From Verrucomicrobiota bacterium (GTDB taxonomy: Bacteria > Verrucomicrobiota > Verrucomicrobiia > Limisphaerales > JACDHS01), in the NCBI GenBank assembly GCA_013820875.1, contig JACDHS010000040.1, forward strand, positions 1 to 38,055: 38,055 bases of DNA, written 5' to 3'. The notes below the pieces were generated by a model that was given only the letters and a program-made list of their open reading frames with translations, searched no databases and was not told the origin of the DNA. The translations under genes were made by a program, and so were the position numbers. This document shows positions 8,526-17,723 of this stretch, one piece after another. Position 1 is the stretch's first letter. Every line of letters begins with the position of its first letter.

Positions 8526-9596
8526 TCACACGATAAACATCGCATCGCCGTAGCTGAAAAATCGGTAACGTTCGCGGATGGCTTCGGCATAGGCTGATAA
8601 AACCATTTCCCGACCACGCGATTCCGTCGGAGCAGCGAAGGCGCTGACAAGCATCAGTAACGTGGAGCAGGGGAGATGAAAATTTGTGACCAGCGCGTCC
8701 ACGATTTTGAATTCGTGCGGTGGGAAAATGAAGATGTTTGTCCTGCCCGAACCTCCCGCCATTTTTCCAGAATGATTTTCGGCGACACTTTCCAGCACCC
8801 GCACCGAAGTGGTTCCCACCGCGATGACCCGGCGGTTTTCTTTTTTTGCCAGATTGATTTCCTGCGCAGTCTCTTCGTTCACCTCGAAACGTTCCGTGTG
8901 CATGATGTGTTCGGAAAGGTTTTCGGCTTTCACTGGCGCAAAGGTGCCAAGCCCCACATGCAGCGTGACGTAGCAGACCTTCACGCCGTGCTCTGAAATT
9001 TGCTTCAAAAGTTCCGGCGTGAAATGAAGTCCCGCAGTCGGAGCGGCCACGGAACCGGCCGCCTGCGCGTAAACCGTTTGGTATCGCTGCAAATCCTCCG
9101 CCTGCGGTTTGTCACGCTCGATGTAGGGCGGCAACGGAAGTTCTCCCAACGCATCAAGATGGTTGAGAATGTCGTCGGTCCCCTTGAACTGAAGCCGGCG
9201 GTGTCCTTCCGAATTAACCTCCTGGACCACAACAGAAATCCCGCTTGGCTCTTTGTGAGCGTCTAAAATTTGAATCTCCATTCCAATCCGCGCTCGTTTC
9301 CCTGGACGCATCATCGCCCACCAGTCGTTTGTGCCATTCTCTTCGATGAGCAGGATTTCGAATTGTCCGCCGGTTTTCGGATTCCGCGCGCGCAGACGTG
9401 CCGGAATGACTTTCGAGTTATTCAGGACCAGGACGTCGCCGGCTCGCAAGTAATCGAGCAGTTGTGGGAATTGTTTATGCGAAAGGGCACCGGACGCGCG
9501 ATCCAGAATCAGGAGGCGCGATTGATCCCGCTGCTGAACCGGAGCCTGGGCAATCAGTTCAGGGGGTAGTGAATAATCAAAGTCCACAGTTCGCAT
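8526..9596 (-). CDS. queA: S-adenosylmethionine:tRNA ribosyltransferase-isomerase
   Basis: QueA transfers and isomerises the ribosyl group of S-adenosylmethionine onto preQ1 (7-aminomethyl-7-deazaguanine) at the wobble base of tRNAs for Asp, Asn, His and Tyr, making epoxyqueuosine. The 356-residue length equals that of well-known QueA enzymes. Signatures seen in order: FDYSLPPELIAQ at the start, RDQSRLLILDR, DVLVLNNSKVIPARL, VAAPTAGLHFT, VTLHVGLGTFAPV, HTERFEV, RRVIAVGTTSVRVLE and NIFIFPPHEFKIVDALVTNFH. No other queuosine gene is in the window, so this is a standalone gene. It is divergent from the metallophosphoesterase gene, and its ATG lacks a Shine-Dalgarno sequence. Confidence 0.98.
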   Translation of the reverse strand: MRTVDFDYSLPPELIAQAPVQQRDQSRLLILDRASGALSHKQFPQLLDYLRAGDVLVLNNSKVIPARLRARNPKTGGQFEILLIEENGTNDWWAMMRPGKRARIGMEIQILDAHKEPSGISVVVQEVNSEGHRRLQFKGTDDILNHLDALGELPLPPYIERDKPQAEDLQRYQTVYAQAAGSVAAPTAGLHFTPELLKQISEHGVKVCYVTLHVGLGTFAPVKAENLSEHIMHTERFEVNEETAQEINLAKKENRRVIAVGTTSVRVLESVAENHSGKMAGGSGRTNIFIFPPHEFKIVDALVTNFHLPCSTLLMLVSAFAAPTESRGREMVLSAYAEAIRERYRFFSYGDAMFIV

Positions 9597-9760
9597 CGGC
9601 GCAGAAGGTCAAACCTCAGCACGTTAAAGTCAAAGTTGGAATGGCTCATGTAACCTGGAGCCAGAATTGGAATAGCCGCGAAAGAATGCAAAACAAAGAG
9701 GAAGCAGCGACATGCGGTTTTGATTGCAAAGATCTTATAAAATTGTTCAGCATTCCCCCC

Positions 9761-10813
9761 ATGATCCCCAAGAACGTTCCGAAGCAATCAACGCTGCATG
9801 ATGGAATTTCAAGACGACGATTTATTCAGGCTGGAACTGCTGCGCTCGCATTTGGTGCGGGTCTGAAAATGGGGGCAGACCAGAAATCGAAATCGCCCGG
9901 CACACAAGGGAAACCGTTGCGCCTCGGGATCATTTCGGATGTGCATCATGGTTTGCAGCCGGATGCGATCAAGCGTCTTGAAAGTTTTATTCAAGCCATG
10001 GAGGCAGAAAAGCCTGACCTGATTATCCAGTTGGGAGATTTTTGTTATGCGCGACCGGAATCGCGGGAGTTCGTAGAGGTGTGGGAACAATTCAAAGGAC
10101 CGCGTTACCATGTGCTCGGCAATCACGACATGGACCGCACTACCAAGCAGGAAACGATGGATTTCATTGGGATGCGTGCGCCGCACTATTCCTTCGATGC
10201 CGGGGATTTCCATTTTGTGGTGCTCGATTGCAATTACATCCTGAACGATGGGGAATATGTAAATTACGCGAATAGAAATTATTTCATCGAGCAAGCGCGG
10301 CGCGACCGGATCAATCCCGAACAGGTGGAATGGTTGCGCGCAGACCTGGCTGGGACGCAGCGTCAAACATTCATCTTTTCGCACCAGGCGTTTGATGAAA
10401 ACTGGAGTGGTTGGTCGGTGCCCAATCGGTTGGAGGTGCGCGCGGTTATTCGAGAGGCAAACCAAAAAGCGATGGACCGCACTGGCGCCCCCCACGTGAT
10501 CGCCTGTTTTTCAGGTCATCATCACATTGATGAGGTGAGCGAAATCGAGGGGGTGCAATACATGCAGATGAATAGCGCCTCGTATTATTGGACGGGCGGA
10601 AAGTTCGGCAGTGAAGGGCCTCGCGCTGTTTACAGCAAACCGCTCTACGCATTGGTGACGCTGGATCCATCCGGGCAGATTGGGGTTAAAGGGCAAGCGG
10701 GAGAGTTCCATAAACCGACTCCTGCGGACACTGGTTTCCCTGCAGCAAAACGGCTGACTGCAGCGATCATTGACCGCACGATTAAGTTTCCAACGGCCGG
10801 CCAAAAAGGATGA
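9761..10813 (+). CDS. Tat-exported calcineurin-like metallophosphoesterase
   Basis: A 350-residue exported phosphoesterase. I chose the ATG at 9761 because it puts the twin-arginine motif (SRRRFIQAG, residues 17-25) and its hydrophobic stretch in the normal place; the frame is open further upstream and overlaps queA, and an ATG at 9686 is possible. The dimetal active-site blocks are present in order: SDVHHG (Asp60, His62), LGDF (Asp93), LGNHDMD (Asn121, His122), IFSHQ, and CFSGHHH near the C-terminus. Substrate unknown. A Tat signal suggests folding and metal loading in the cytoplasm before export. It is convergent with the next gene, only 24 bases apart. Confidence 0.92.
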   Translation: MIPKNVPKQSTLHDGISRRRFIQAGTAALAFGAGLKMGADQKSKSPGTQGKPLRLGIISDVHHGLQPDAIKRLESFIQAMEAEKPDLIIQLGDFCYARPESREFVEVWEQFKGPRYHVLGNHDMDRTTKQETMDFIGMRAPHYSFDAGDFHFVVLDCNYILNDGEYVNYANRNYFIEQARRDRINPEQVEWLRADLAGTQRQTFIFSHQAFDENWSGWSVPNRLEVRAVIREANQKAMDRTGAPHVIACFSGHHHIDEVSEIEGVQYMQMNSASYYWTGGKFGSEGPRAVYSKPLYALVTLDPSGQIGVKGQAGEFHKPTPADTGFPAAKRLTAAIIDRTIKFPTAGQKG

Positions 10814-10837
10814 GGGTAACGGGTGTGGCTGGCGACT

Positions 10838-11638
10838 TCAGTTCTCTCCGACTGTCTGGAAGAATTTATGTTCTGAACGTTCCAATTCCTGCTCCAGTTG
10901 GGCGAAGTTGATCCCTCGTGGCAGAAAAAAGTTTGTCCATGATGGATGTTGCGGCATGCGCTGCAATGCTTCACAAAGGACTTCGAATCCTTCCACTCCG
11001 TAGCCCGTTGCAAGGGATGTTTTTAGACCGGCTCGGAAGGAGTCGTTCCATTCACGCGGGTTTAGCAGGGTATTGATCGGCCGGGCGCGATACCAATCCT
11101 CCAGTTCTGCACTGTGGCTGTCGAAGTGCCCCAGCGTGTGGTGAGAAAGTTGCATCGCCAATACCAAGGCAACCATCTGGTTGAAATTACTTTGCTGCTC
11201 GTTGAGTATTTCATTGCTCCAGTATTTCGACTCGGCGATGCCGGGCAGGTCGCGCAATGGGAATGTTCCCGATTCATTTGCGAGTTGACCGAGATAATCC
11301 TGGAAGAAACCGGGCTTGAATTTATCGATCGCCCTGGCATGAGAGAGGTTGTTCACGAGATCAATGAAACCTTTGGATATCGCGACATAACGTTCGGCGT
11401 CTGCGCCATTTCTAATCACGACCGGTCTTATCCACGGCACTGTGTCTTCTGCGAGCGTGATAAAATTTGGTGAAAATAGGCGTTGATCTGCCGAATCCAT
11501 TGCTTGCCACAAATCAATGCCTATTCGACTGATTGCTCTGCCATCGGTTTTATAATCGGCGCCGAGCGTCGAAATTAAAGCAACTCCGAACAGAATGACG
11601 ACTGCGAGAGGGCTGAGATATACGAACGTTTTCCTCAC
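10838..11638 (-). CDS. Exported hypothetical protein with LSHHTLGHF motif
   Basis: The frame is open far upstream, but a strong AAAGGAGG five bases before a GTG at 11638 decides the start and gives 266 residues beginning with a basic stretch and a hydrophobic segment (FVYLSPLAVVILFGVALIS), a signal peptide or anchor. The mature part is helical, with a striking histidine cluster (MQLSHHTLGHFDSHSAELEDWY, about residues 165-186). It is reminiscent of, but not the same as, HExxH-type zinc helices, as the Glu is missing. The motif might bind metal; no family is recognised. Function unknown. Confidence 0.72.
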   Translation of the reverse strand: MRKTFVYLSPLAVVILFGVALISTLGADYKTDGRAISRIGIDLWQAMDSADQRLFSPNFITLAEDTVPWIRPVVIRNGADAERYVAISKGFIDLVNNLSHARAIDKFKPGFFQDYLGQLANESGTFPLRDLPGIAESKYWSNEILNEQQSNFNQMVALVLAMQLSHHTLGHFDSHSAELEDWYRARPINTLLNPREWNDSFRAGLKTSLATGYGVEGFEVLCEALQRMPQHPSWTNFFLPRGINFAQLEQELERSEHKFFQTVGEN

Positions 11639-11643
11639 AAAAA

Positions 11644-11651
11644 CCTCCTTT
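11644..11651 (-). promoter_or_regulatory. Shine-Dalgarno site fixing a GTG start at 11638
   Basis: On the minus strand, AAAGGAGG lies five bases before GTG at 11638. It is much stronger than anything near the other in-frame starts and places the start exactly at the signal sequence. Confidence 0.85.
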
Positions 11652-11808
11652 AAACGTTTTTCTAAAGTGGCTGAATGGGCTTGAGATAATTTACCCCACC
11701 CAGAATGTGGTTCAACCAAAGGTTTGGAATAATGAGGGTTGTTGAAGGCCGGTCCGTCTTTTGAACAGGGGGAGTGAAGACACTCAGGATTGTTTCCCTC
11801 CGCGCTTC

Positions 11809-12618
11809 CTATTGCTCTTCTTGTTGAACGATTGTGTTGGTTCCAGTCAGACTTTGCTCCCGAAGCCTGGTGATCCACTCGGTATTGATGCCGCCGTTTG
11901 GTTTTCCCAGATTGTCGAGTTTGGTATATTTCTCCGGGTAGGCCTGCCAGGCAGCGGGATAATCATTCAACTCCGCTTTGTTCCCGAGGAATCGGAACCC
12001 AGTGCTCCCGCCGTCGGCGTCCACCTCGATGTAGGACTCCACTCCCTGGTCCCAGTAAAGTCCGCCGGGATTACCGTGTCCGGGTCCGGTTGAACCAGCC
12101 GGTCGGTACTTCACGAAATCGATTTGTTTATTGAGATGCATCAGATGGAGGTTGTCTCCTCTGTTGCTAAGACTAAAACCGTTCGTAGTCGGAGACGTGT
12201 TACAGAAAAGACTCGATTGCGTGTAGAAACGGAGAACGAAGTTATTTGTGTTTGTGTCGTCGGTTCCCGAACCATCATAGATGACGATTAATGTGCCGCT
12301 CCGAACGGAATTTAGGAAGCCTTGCCCGAGATCGTTCAAGGTGCATTGATCTTCTGTGGCTTTGTTCCATGTATCGCGGTCTGAAATTTGAAGCCCGTTA
12401 AGGTTCGCTTTGTCGGCAACCACCAGAAGTTCCACCGCCTCGAAGTGGCCCGGGCCACGTCCCTTTGGGCTGAAATAAACTTCGTTGATAATGATGTCTC
12501 CAGGCTCAAGCGCCGGCGAGGAAGAGAGGCTCAAGAAATAGATCAGGCCAAGAATGATTTTCTGTATCCCTATGTAAACCGTTCTCATTAATAATGAAAA
12601 AATTGCTATAATCCGCAT
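11809..12618 (-). CDS. Exported lamin-tail-domain protein, 269 aa
   Basis: A secreted protein with a lamin tail domain (LTD), an immunoglobulin-like fold that bacteria use in surface and extracellular proteins. After a signal segment (about residues 20-38, IILGLIYFLSLSSSPA) the LTD begins with the typical PGDIIINEVYFSPKGRG. It continues with EAVELLVVADKANLNGLQISDRD, GTLIVIYDG and FSLSNRGDNLHLMHLNKQIDFVKY, the usual strand order. The last 70 residues are a charged tail of unclear structure. Start choice is uncertain: ATG at 12618 or the ATG at 12588, which lies closer to the hydrophobic segment; neither has a Shine-Dalgarno sequence. There is no enzyme domain, so the role is structural or adhesive by inference. 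Confidence 0.8.
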   Translation of the reverse strand: MRIIAIFSLLMRTVYIGIQKIILGLIYFLSLSSSPALEPGDIIINEVYFSPKGRGPGHFEAVELLVVADKANLNGLQISDRDTWNKATEDQCTLNDLGQGFLNSVRSGTLIVIYDGSGTDDTNTNNFVLRFYTQSSLFCNTSPTTNGFSLSNRGDNLHLMHLNKQIDFVKYRPAGSTGPGHGNPGGLYWDQGVESYIEVDADGGSTGFRFLGNKAELNDYPAAWQAYPEKYTKLDNLGKPNGGINTEWITRLREQSLTGTNTIVQQEEQ

Positions 12619-12758
12619 TGAGTGACGCAGTTGATTGGCAGCTTGGGTGCCAAACCTTCTGGTCTCACGATTGCGAAATGATGTTCCCGGTCTTCAGAAT
12701 CGCATGAGTCAAGTAAGGCGAGAAACTGTTCACAGTGCAATTTGAATCCGGAAATGTA

Positions 12759-13217
12759 TCACGTTGGTTGGTTCAACTTGCCGGTGATTTCCACCTCGCC
12801 TGTGTGTCGCCAGAATTTGCGGAGCAATGGAAGTGGACATTCGTGATAGCAAAGGCGGGTGGAGACGCTAAGCGTGCTGTCTAAGGCTTCGATCATGGCT
12901 GCAAATGAAAGCACGTCAACCTGCGGTGAGAACCCAATCTTGTATCCGCTATGGTTCTCGGTAGGAAGCAGGGAGACACTGACCCAAATTGTTTGGTCTT
13001 CCCACAATGTGAAACTCACTTGTGTGAAGTAATAAGTGCTTAGCCAAATCGTGAGTCTTTCCAAACAACAGCCATCATCAAAATCATGGGTTCCCACCTC
13101 GGCTTGGTAGAGATGCCCCCATTTTTTTATGGGATCGTAGAGCATGCCAAGCTCAATCGTGAAGTCTTGAAGAAATTCCGAGCGACAGAATGGGATAACT
13201 TGTTCGATGTCACTCAT
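12759..13217 (-). CDS. Cytosolic hypothetical protein, 152 aa
   Basis: I do not recognise a family. No signal peptide or membrane helix is visible. The composition is normal for a globular protein: aromatic-rich beta stretches (LTIWLSTYYFTQVSFTLWEDQTIWVSVSLLP), an acidic middle and a Cys/His pair region (CYHECPLPLLRKFW). It lies 64 bases downstream of the lactate permease gene in the same direction, but a shared transcript is not shown. It might be an immunity-type or stand-alone small protein. Confidence that it is coding comes mainly from length, amino-acid balance and absence of a better frame. Confidence 0.6.
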   Translation of the reverse strand: MSDIEQVIPFCRSEFLQDFTIELGMLYDPIKKWGHLYQAEVGTHDFDDGCCLERLTIWLSTYYFTQVSFTLWEDQTIWVSVSLLPTENHSGYKIGFSPQVDVLSFAAMIEALDSTLSVSTRLCYHECPLPLLRKFWRHTGEVEITGKLNQPT

Positions 13218-13281
13218 TAAATCGGGTGTTTGGAATTCTACGGTTTCGAGAACAACTTACAAATATTTGTACAGGAGGGGT

Positions 13282-14832
13282 TTATAGAGAAGCCAGCAGA
13301 AGCGCAAGCAAGCCGCCCAATGTCGCATATATAAGGCAGGCTGGAAGAGTTTTGCGGAGCACAACTCCCTCTTCTCCTTTCAAACCTACGGTCGCCCCGC
13401 CTGCAATGATATTATGAGGGCAGATGATGTTGCCCACAGCAGCCCCGAATCCCTGTGCCCCAACTATCTTGTCCACGGGTAAGCCAACGTTCTGCGCGGC
13501 CGATTGCTGGAAATCGGTGAAGAGGATGTTCGACGTCGTGGCGGACCCGGTCACAAAGGTTCCAAGAACACCAATAAATGGAGCGAAAAAGGGCCAGGCT
13601 CCTCCCGCAATGCCAGCCACGGCGACCGCAGTGAGTTCGATCATGCCGGAATGGACCATGATGCGGGCAAGTCCAAGCATCGCGGCAAGAGCGATTGTGA
13701 CGGTTGTTAGTTGCTTCAGTGTCTGGCCCAGGGCGGAGTGGATCTGATCCCGCGAAGCGCGCAGGCAAAATACGGCAGCAATAAAAGCCAGCCAGAGCAG
13801 GGTGCCTGGATGGTAGAACGGTCGGAAAGCGCCCCGGAATGTGTCGCCCAACGCCCACTTCCATTCGACAGCAAATACCAGGTCGCGAACCGGCGAAAAC
13901 AAACGTGTCAACAGGACCAATCCAATCAACGCCAGGTAAGGTCCCGCAGCGCGCAGAAGTGATAGGCCGGATGTTTCCAGTGTGGGAACTATTTCCCGGG
14001 GTTCAGTTCGCTGACGAATGAGCAGCGTTGCACCGATGAACAGTGTCCCGCCAATGAACGCTCCTCCGAGCGTCGGCAATTCCGGTCCCACAAAGCGCGA
14101 GATGATAAAGAAGGGCACCAGGAATGCCACTGCTGCAAACGCCGCCCATGCCCAGATGGATTTACCTTTGTTCTCCGGCCTGTCGGTTCGCGTCACGAGG
14201 AAAACCAGGATGGCCAGCATTACCCAACCCAACAACGAATGATAAATACCGGTTGCCCGGGCCAGTTCAGCGCCGGAAAGGCCGGTCGCCTCAACTTGAG
14301 GAATTATCGGTGTGCCGACCGCGCCAAAGGAGACTCCGACGGAATGACCAATCAAGGCCAAAGCCACCGCTTGGACTGGCTTGAAACCCGCACTGACAAG
14401 GAAAGGCGCTGCCAGCGCAATGGGGGCTCCGAACCCAGCCGCTCCCTCCATGAAAAGCGCGAAGAACCAGGCCACAAGCAATGCCGCGATTTTCGGATCA
14501 GTTGAGATTTTCCCAAGGGACTGCCGGAGTACCTCAATCCCACCTGTGATTTTCTGGAGATTATAAAGACAGATCGCCGGGCCAATGATCCAGAGAATGG
14601 TCGCCGTCGTAAAAAGCGCTTCGATCAAAGCTCCGCCGACAGCGGAAGGAATTCCCAATTGCGGGTAAACACGTTGACCATAGCCGAACACCCCGAGCGC
14701 CAGCACCAATGCCGCGAGTAATCCCACCGCTCCGGCCCGTGCCGCGGGCCAATGCAAAATCAACATCAGAACAACAATCAGCAGCAGCGGAAAAGTCGCG
14801 AGCAGGGCCATGAACAATTCGGGTTGCAGCAT
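13282..14832 (-). CDS. lctP: L-lactate permease (LctP family)
   Basis: A 516-residue inner-membrane lactate (2-hydroxy acid) transporter of the LctP family, with about 12-14 hydrophobic segments. Family hallmarks: LWIIGPAICLYNLQKITGGIEVLRQSLGKISTDPKIAALLVAW early on, FMEGAAGFGAPIALAAPFLV, LIGHSVGVSFGAVGTPI, FVTGSATTSNILF and PHNIIAGGATVGL close to the C-terminus. The length is slightly under the usual 530-560 residues, with no sign of damage. No lactate dehydrogenase or LldR regulator gene is next to it, so its exact substrate (lactate or glycolate) is inferred from family. The neighbour upstream is divergent; the intergenic space of about 125 bases should hold both promoters. Confidence 0.95.
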   Translation of the reverse strand: MLQPELFMALLATFPLLLIVVLMLILHWPAARAGAVGLLAALVLALGVFGYGQRVYPQLGIPSAVGGALIEALFTTATILWIIGPAICLYNLQKITGGIEVLRQSLGKISTDPKIAALLVAWFFALFMEGAAGFGAPIALAAPFLVSAGFKPVQAVALALIGHSVGVSFGAVGTPIIPQVEATGLSGAELARATGIYHSLLGWVMLAILVFLVTRTDRPENKGKSIWAWAAFAAVAFLVPFFIISRFVGPELPTLGGAFIGGTLFIGATLLIRQRTEPREIVPTLETSGLSLLRAAGPYLALIGLVLLTRLFSPVRDLVFAVEWKWALGDTFRGAFRPFYHPGTLLWLAFIAAVFCLRASRDQIHSALGQTLKQLTTVTIALAAMLGLARIMVHSGMIELTAVAVAGIAGGAWPFFAPFIGVLGTFVTGSATTSNILFTDFQQSAAQNVGLPVDKIVGAQGFGAAVGNIICPHNIIAGGATVGLKGEEGVVLRKTLPACLIYATLGGLLALLLASL

Positions 14833-14958
14833 TGCTTCGTCGATCCAACGTCACTCAAATCGATTCCGCAACTCGATATTCCTCCTGAATGAAAACTTTG
14901 AGGTGTGGGTTTGCACGAACAGCCTTGACCTAAGGCGCGGATATTCGCTCAATGCGTT

Positions 14959-15786
14959 GTGAGTTCTCGTCATTTTTCGCTGGCATTAAGGATGTTCTTG
15001 TTCGCAGGTCTCCTCACCCTTGTTTATGGATGTGGAACGATCCAGCCAACCATGCCAGTTCCCGCGCCTCAGACGATTCGGGTGATGACTTATAATCTTC
15101 ACCACGGACGCGGGCTGGATGGCAAAGTGGACATCGCGCGTCAGGCGGAAGTCATCAAGCAGGAAAGAGCCGACATCGTAGCCTTGCAGGAAATGGACCG
15201 CGTGGTTGAGCGAAGCGGTCGGGTGGATCAGATCGGGGAGCTTGCCAGGCTGACCGGAATGAATTTTTTCTGGGATAAAAACATCAACTTCCAAGGGGGC
15301 GAGTATGGCAACGGGCTGCTCTCGCGCTTCCCCATCCTGCAGCAGACCAACACGCATTATAAAATGATACATCCCAATGAACAACGTGGGTTGATGCAGG
15401 TGGTTCTCGATGTCAACGGGCGCAAATTGCTCGTGATGAACACCCACATTGATTACCGCGGTGACATTGACGAAGAGCGGCTGATGAACGTCAAAGAAAT
15501 CAAAGAGGCAGCCGATCGCGCGCGCGATATACCGCTCATTATCATGGGCGACTTCAATGACGATCCATGGACTCGCACGCATCAACGCATGAGGCAGGAG
15601 TTTGTTGACGTTTGGGAACTATTGGGAGAGGGGATCGGCTACACCTACGACGGCCCAGATCGTTCGAAGCGACTGGATTACATTTATATCCGCCCGAGTG
15701 AAGCTCTACAGCCGGTGAGAATTTGGGTCACTGAGTCCACCGCTTCGGATCATCGGCCTGTGACGGCGGAATTTATTCTCAAATAA
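14959..15786 (+). CDS. Exported endonuclease/exonuclease/phosphatase-family hydrolase
   Basis: A 275-residue member of the endonuclease/exonuclease/phosphatase fold. Active-site blocks in order: MTYNLHHGRG (Asn), DIVALQEMD (metal-binding Glu), GNGLLSRFPI, VMNTHIDYRGD (His), IIMGDFNDDPW (Asp, Asn), LDYIYIRP and SDHRPVTAEF (Asp-His pair). All catalytic residues are present, so it should be active. The start is a GTG at 14959 followed by a hydrophobic segment ending in LTLVYGCGT; Cys25 could be lipidated, although Tyr at the -2 position is unusual for a lipobox. Substrate cannot be told: phosphodiester, inositol phosphate or DNA are all known in the fold. It is probably extracytoplasmic. Confidence 0.9.
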   Translation: MSSRHFSLALRMFLFAGLLTLVYGCGTIQPTMPVPAPQTIRVMTYNLHHGRGLDGKVDIARQAEVIKQERADIVALQEMDRVVERSGRVDQIGELARLTGMNFFWDKNINFQGGEYGNGLLSRFPILQQTNTHYKMIHPNEQRGLMQVVLDVNGRKLLVMNTHIDYRGDIDEERLMNVKEIKEAADRARDIPLIIMGDFNDDPWTRTHQRMRQEFVDVWELLGEGIGYTYDGPDRSKRLDYIYIRPSEALQPVRIWVTESTASDHRPVTAEFILK

Positions 15787-15848
15787 TAGATAATCGTAAG
15801 CGAGGGCGATCCTCTGAGAATAAATTGGCTATTCGGTCCTGAACGAAA

Positions 15849-17723
15849 TCAGCGCTCACCTGCATGGGCAATCAGGTCTGCCCACAGTTTGTTTCCATTC
15901 ACTCCATTGGCCATGATAACAATTCCGTTTCCCGTGGGCGGATGAAAATCGGCATAGCATCGAAATCCGGTGCCGTTGGATCCTGAATGGTAAACGCGTT
16001 TTCCGTTCTCCCGCATCTCCACTCGCCAACCCAATCCGAAACGCGCCTTTCCACCTTCCTCATTGGGCAGCGACTCAGCATCATTCCCCTTGGAATTCGA
16101 GGAAACGGTCAGCATCGCGTCCAACGTTTTCGCGTTCAACGAATGTTTGCCGGAACGATCCTTCCGCATCATCTCGATCAGGAACAACGCGTAATCCGCT
16201 GGGGTGGTGTAGAGGGTGAAAGCGCTGTTTGCCGTCCGGTAGATGGAACGTTCCCGCTCCGGAATGCGACCCTCGCTGGTGTGTCCGGATGCCGCCATGG
16301 AATCGTAGGAATCCCTCCACACATAGCTGCTGTTGGTCATTCCCAATGGTTCCAGCAAACGTTTTTGCATCAGTTCCTCCGTCGGCAAGCCCGTGAGCTT
16401 TTCAACTGCTCGTTGCAGAAACAAAAAACCTTCACCTGAATACCGCTCTTGTGTTCCTGGTTCAAAATGAACCGGTAAAGGGCCGTCGCGCCGCCATCCG
16501 CCCGGTCGCCAGTTGGGAAAGCCGGTCGTGTGAGTTAACACCATCCGGGCAGTGATCCGTTTGTGCAACGGTTCATCTGTAATATAGGGTCTACCTAAAA
16601 TCTCGACCAACGGTGTATCCAGATCCAGCAAACCTTCCTGCACCAATTGAAGTGCCACATAGGCGAAGACCGGTTTTGACATTGAAGCCGCCTCGAAAAC
16701 TGTATTTGCGTTGACCTGATCGGTTTGCCCGTGGGTTTTGATTCCATACTGACCCAGCCAGGCGAGTTTGTGATTGCGGACCACCGCGATGGAAACACCC
16801 GGCACGTTCCAGGCCGCCATTAACTGTGGGGTCAGACTTTCACAAATCTCCGGAACAGATTTTCTCTCGAAAGAAACGTTCCCTTTCTTGAGCTGATCAG
16901 ACGCTTCGGAAGCGAAGTCATAGGTGTCGCCGGGTTGGAGAATAACCGTTTTAAAAATCGGTTTCGACTCACCAGGATTTGAGACACGAAGCACCGTGAC
17001 GGTGTGGTCTCCTATCACGCGAAAAGTTTTCCCATCAAAAACGACCGCGGTGTCCTCATCGATACCGACTCCTGCGTGAGTTGGATTCTTCTCGATGGCA
17101 GCTTTGAGTCGTTCGAGCCGGTTTCGCTGGGTGAAATGTTGATCAACGATTACTTCGGGCCAGAAGCCAAGGCCGTGGGAGATAATCGGAATCTGAGCAC
17201 CGGTATCCGCATCGCGACGACTGCTCGCGAGCATCACCTTCGACATGATGGCAGCGCCGGCACTGGTTCCGCCGATGGGCACGCCAGAGGCGACTCTTGC
17301 GCGAACGGCATCCGCCACACCCGCTTCATCCAGGGCCCGCATCAGTTGGCGCTGAAGTCCACCTGGCATCCAGATGGCGTCGCTACGCTGGATCGCCTTC
17401 AACGCTTCTGGCGGTTCGCTCAAATCCAGCACGGTAACCTTCCCGGCCCCGAGCCGGCGAAACGCTTCCGCATTGTCTTTGGCGCGATTCGCCAGGTCCG
17501 CTTCACGCGATGCTTGCGGGATGATGAGCACATGCGGGCTGGCGGCTTTGCTTAAGGAAAGCAATTGCTCACGCATTTCATCGCTGACCTTTCCTCCTCC
17601 AACGACAATCAGCTTTCGGGCCGGTGAATCTGCCGGATTGGCCGCGAGGTTTAATGGCAGAAAAAGACTGAACAATAATATCCAAAGCTGGCGGATACTC
17701 ATAATGCTTGTCGTTACATGCAT
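15849..17723 (-). CDS. Exported cyanophycinase-like/beta-lactamase-like fusion
   Basis: A 624-residue two-enzyme protein with a signal peptide (residues 8-28, IRQLWILLFSLFLPLNLAA). Residues 35-270 form a peptidase S51 (cyanophycinase-type) domain: LIVVGGGKVSDEM, IPQASREAD, DAIWMPGGLQRQLM, the nucleophile elbow GTSAGA (Ser154) and VDQHFTQRNRLERL. Residues 290-624 form a serine beta-lactamase/D-alanyl-D-alanine carboxypeptidase-type domain: SMSK (Ser347, Lys350), MVLTHTTGFPNW, ERYSG (Tyr428) and HSGSN (579-583), replacing KTG. Both catalytic sets look intact. Cyanophycinases degrade aspartate-arginine polymer or related peptides; the partner family cleaves esters or amides. Start may be ATG at 17723 or 17702. 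Confidence 0.92.
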   Translation of the reverse strand: MHVTTSIMSIRQLWILLFSLFLPLNLAANPADSPARKLIVVGGGKVSDEMREQLLSLSKAASPHVLIIPQASREADLANRAKDNAEAFRRLGAGKVTVLDLSEPPEALKAIQRSDAIWMPGGLQRQLMRALDEAGVADAVRARVASGVPIGGTSAGAAIMSKVMLASSRRDADTGAQIPIISHGLGFWPEVIVDQHFTQRNRLERLKAAIEKNPTHAGVGIDEDTAVVFDGKTFRVIGDHTVTVLRVSNPGESKPIFKTVILQPGDTYDFASEASDQLKKGNVSFERKSVPEICESLTPQLMAAWNVPGVSIAVVRNHKLAWLGQYGIKTHGQTDQVNANTVFEAASMSKPVFAYVALQLVQEGLLDLDTPLVEILGRPYITDEPLHKRITARMVLTHTTGFPNWRPGGWRRDGPLPVHFEPGTQERYSGEGFLFLQRAVEKLTGLPTEELMQKRLLEPLGMTNSSYVWRDSYDSMAASGHTSEGRIPERERSIYRTANSAFTLYTTPADYALFLIEMMRKDRSGKHSLNAKTLDAMLTVSSNSKGNDAESLPNEEGGKARFGLGWRVEMRENGKRVYHSGSNGTGFRCYADFHPPTGNGIVIMANGVNGNKLWADLIAHAGER

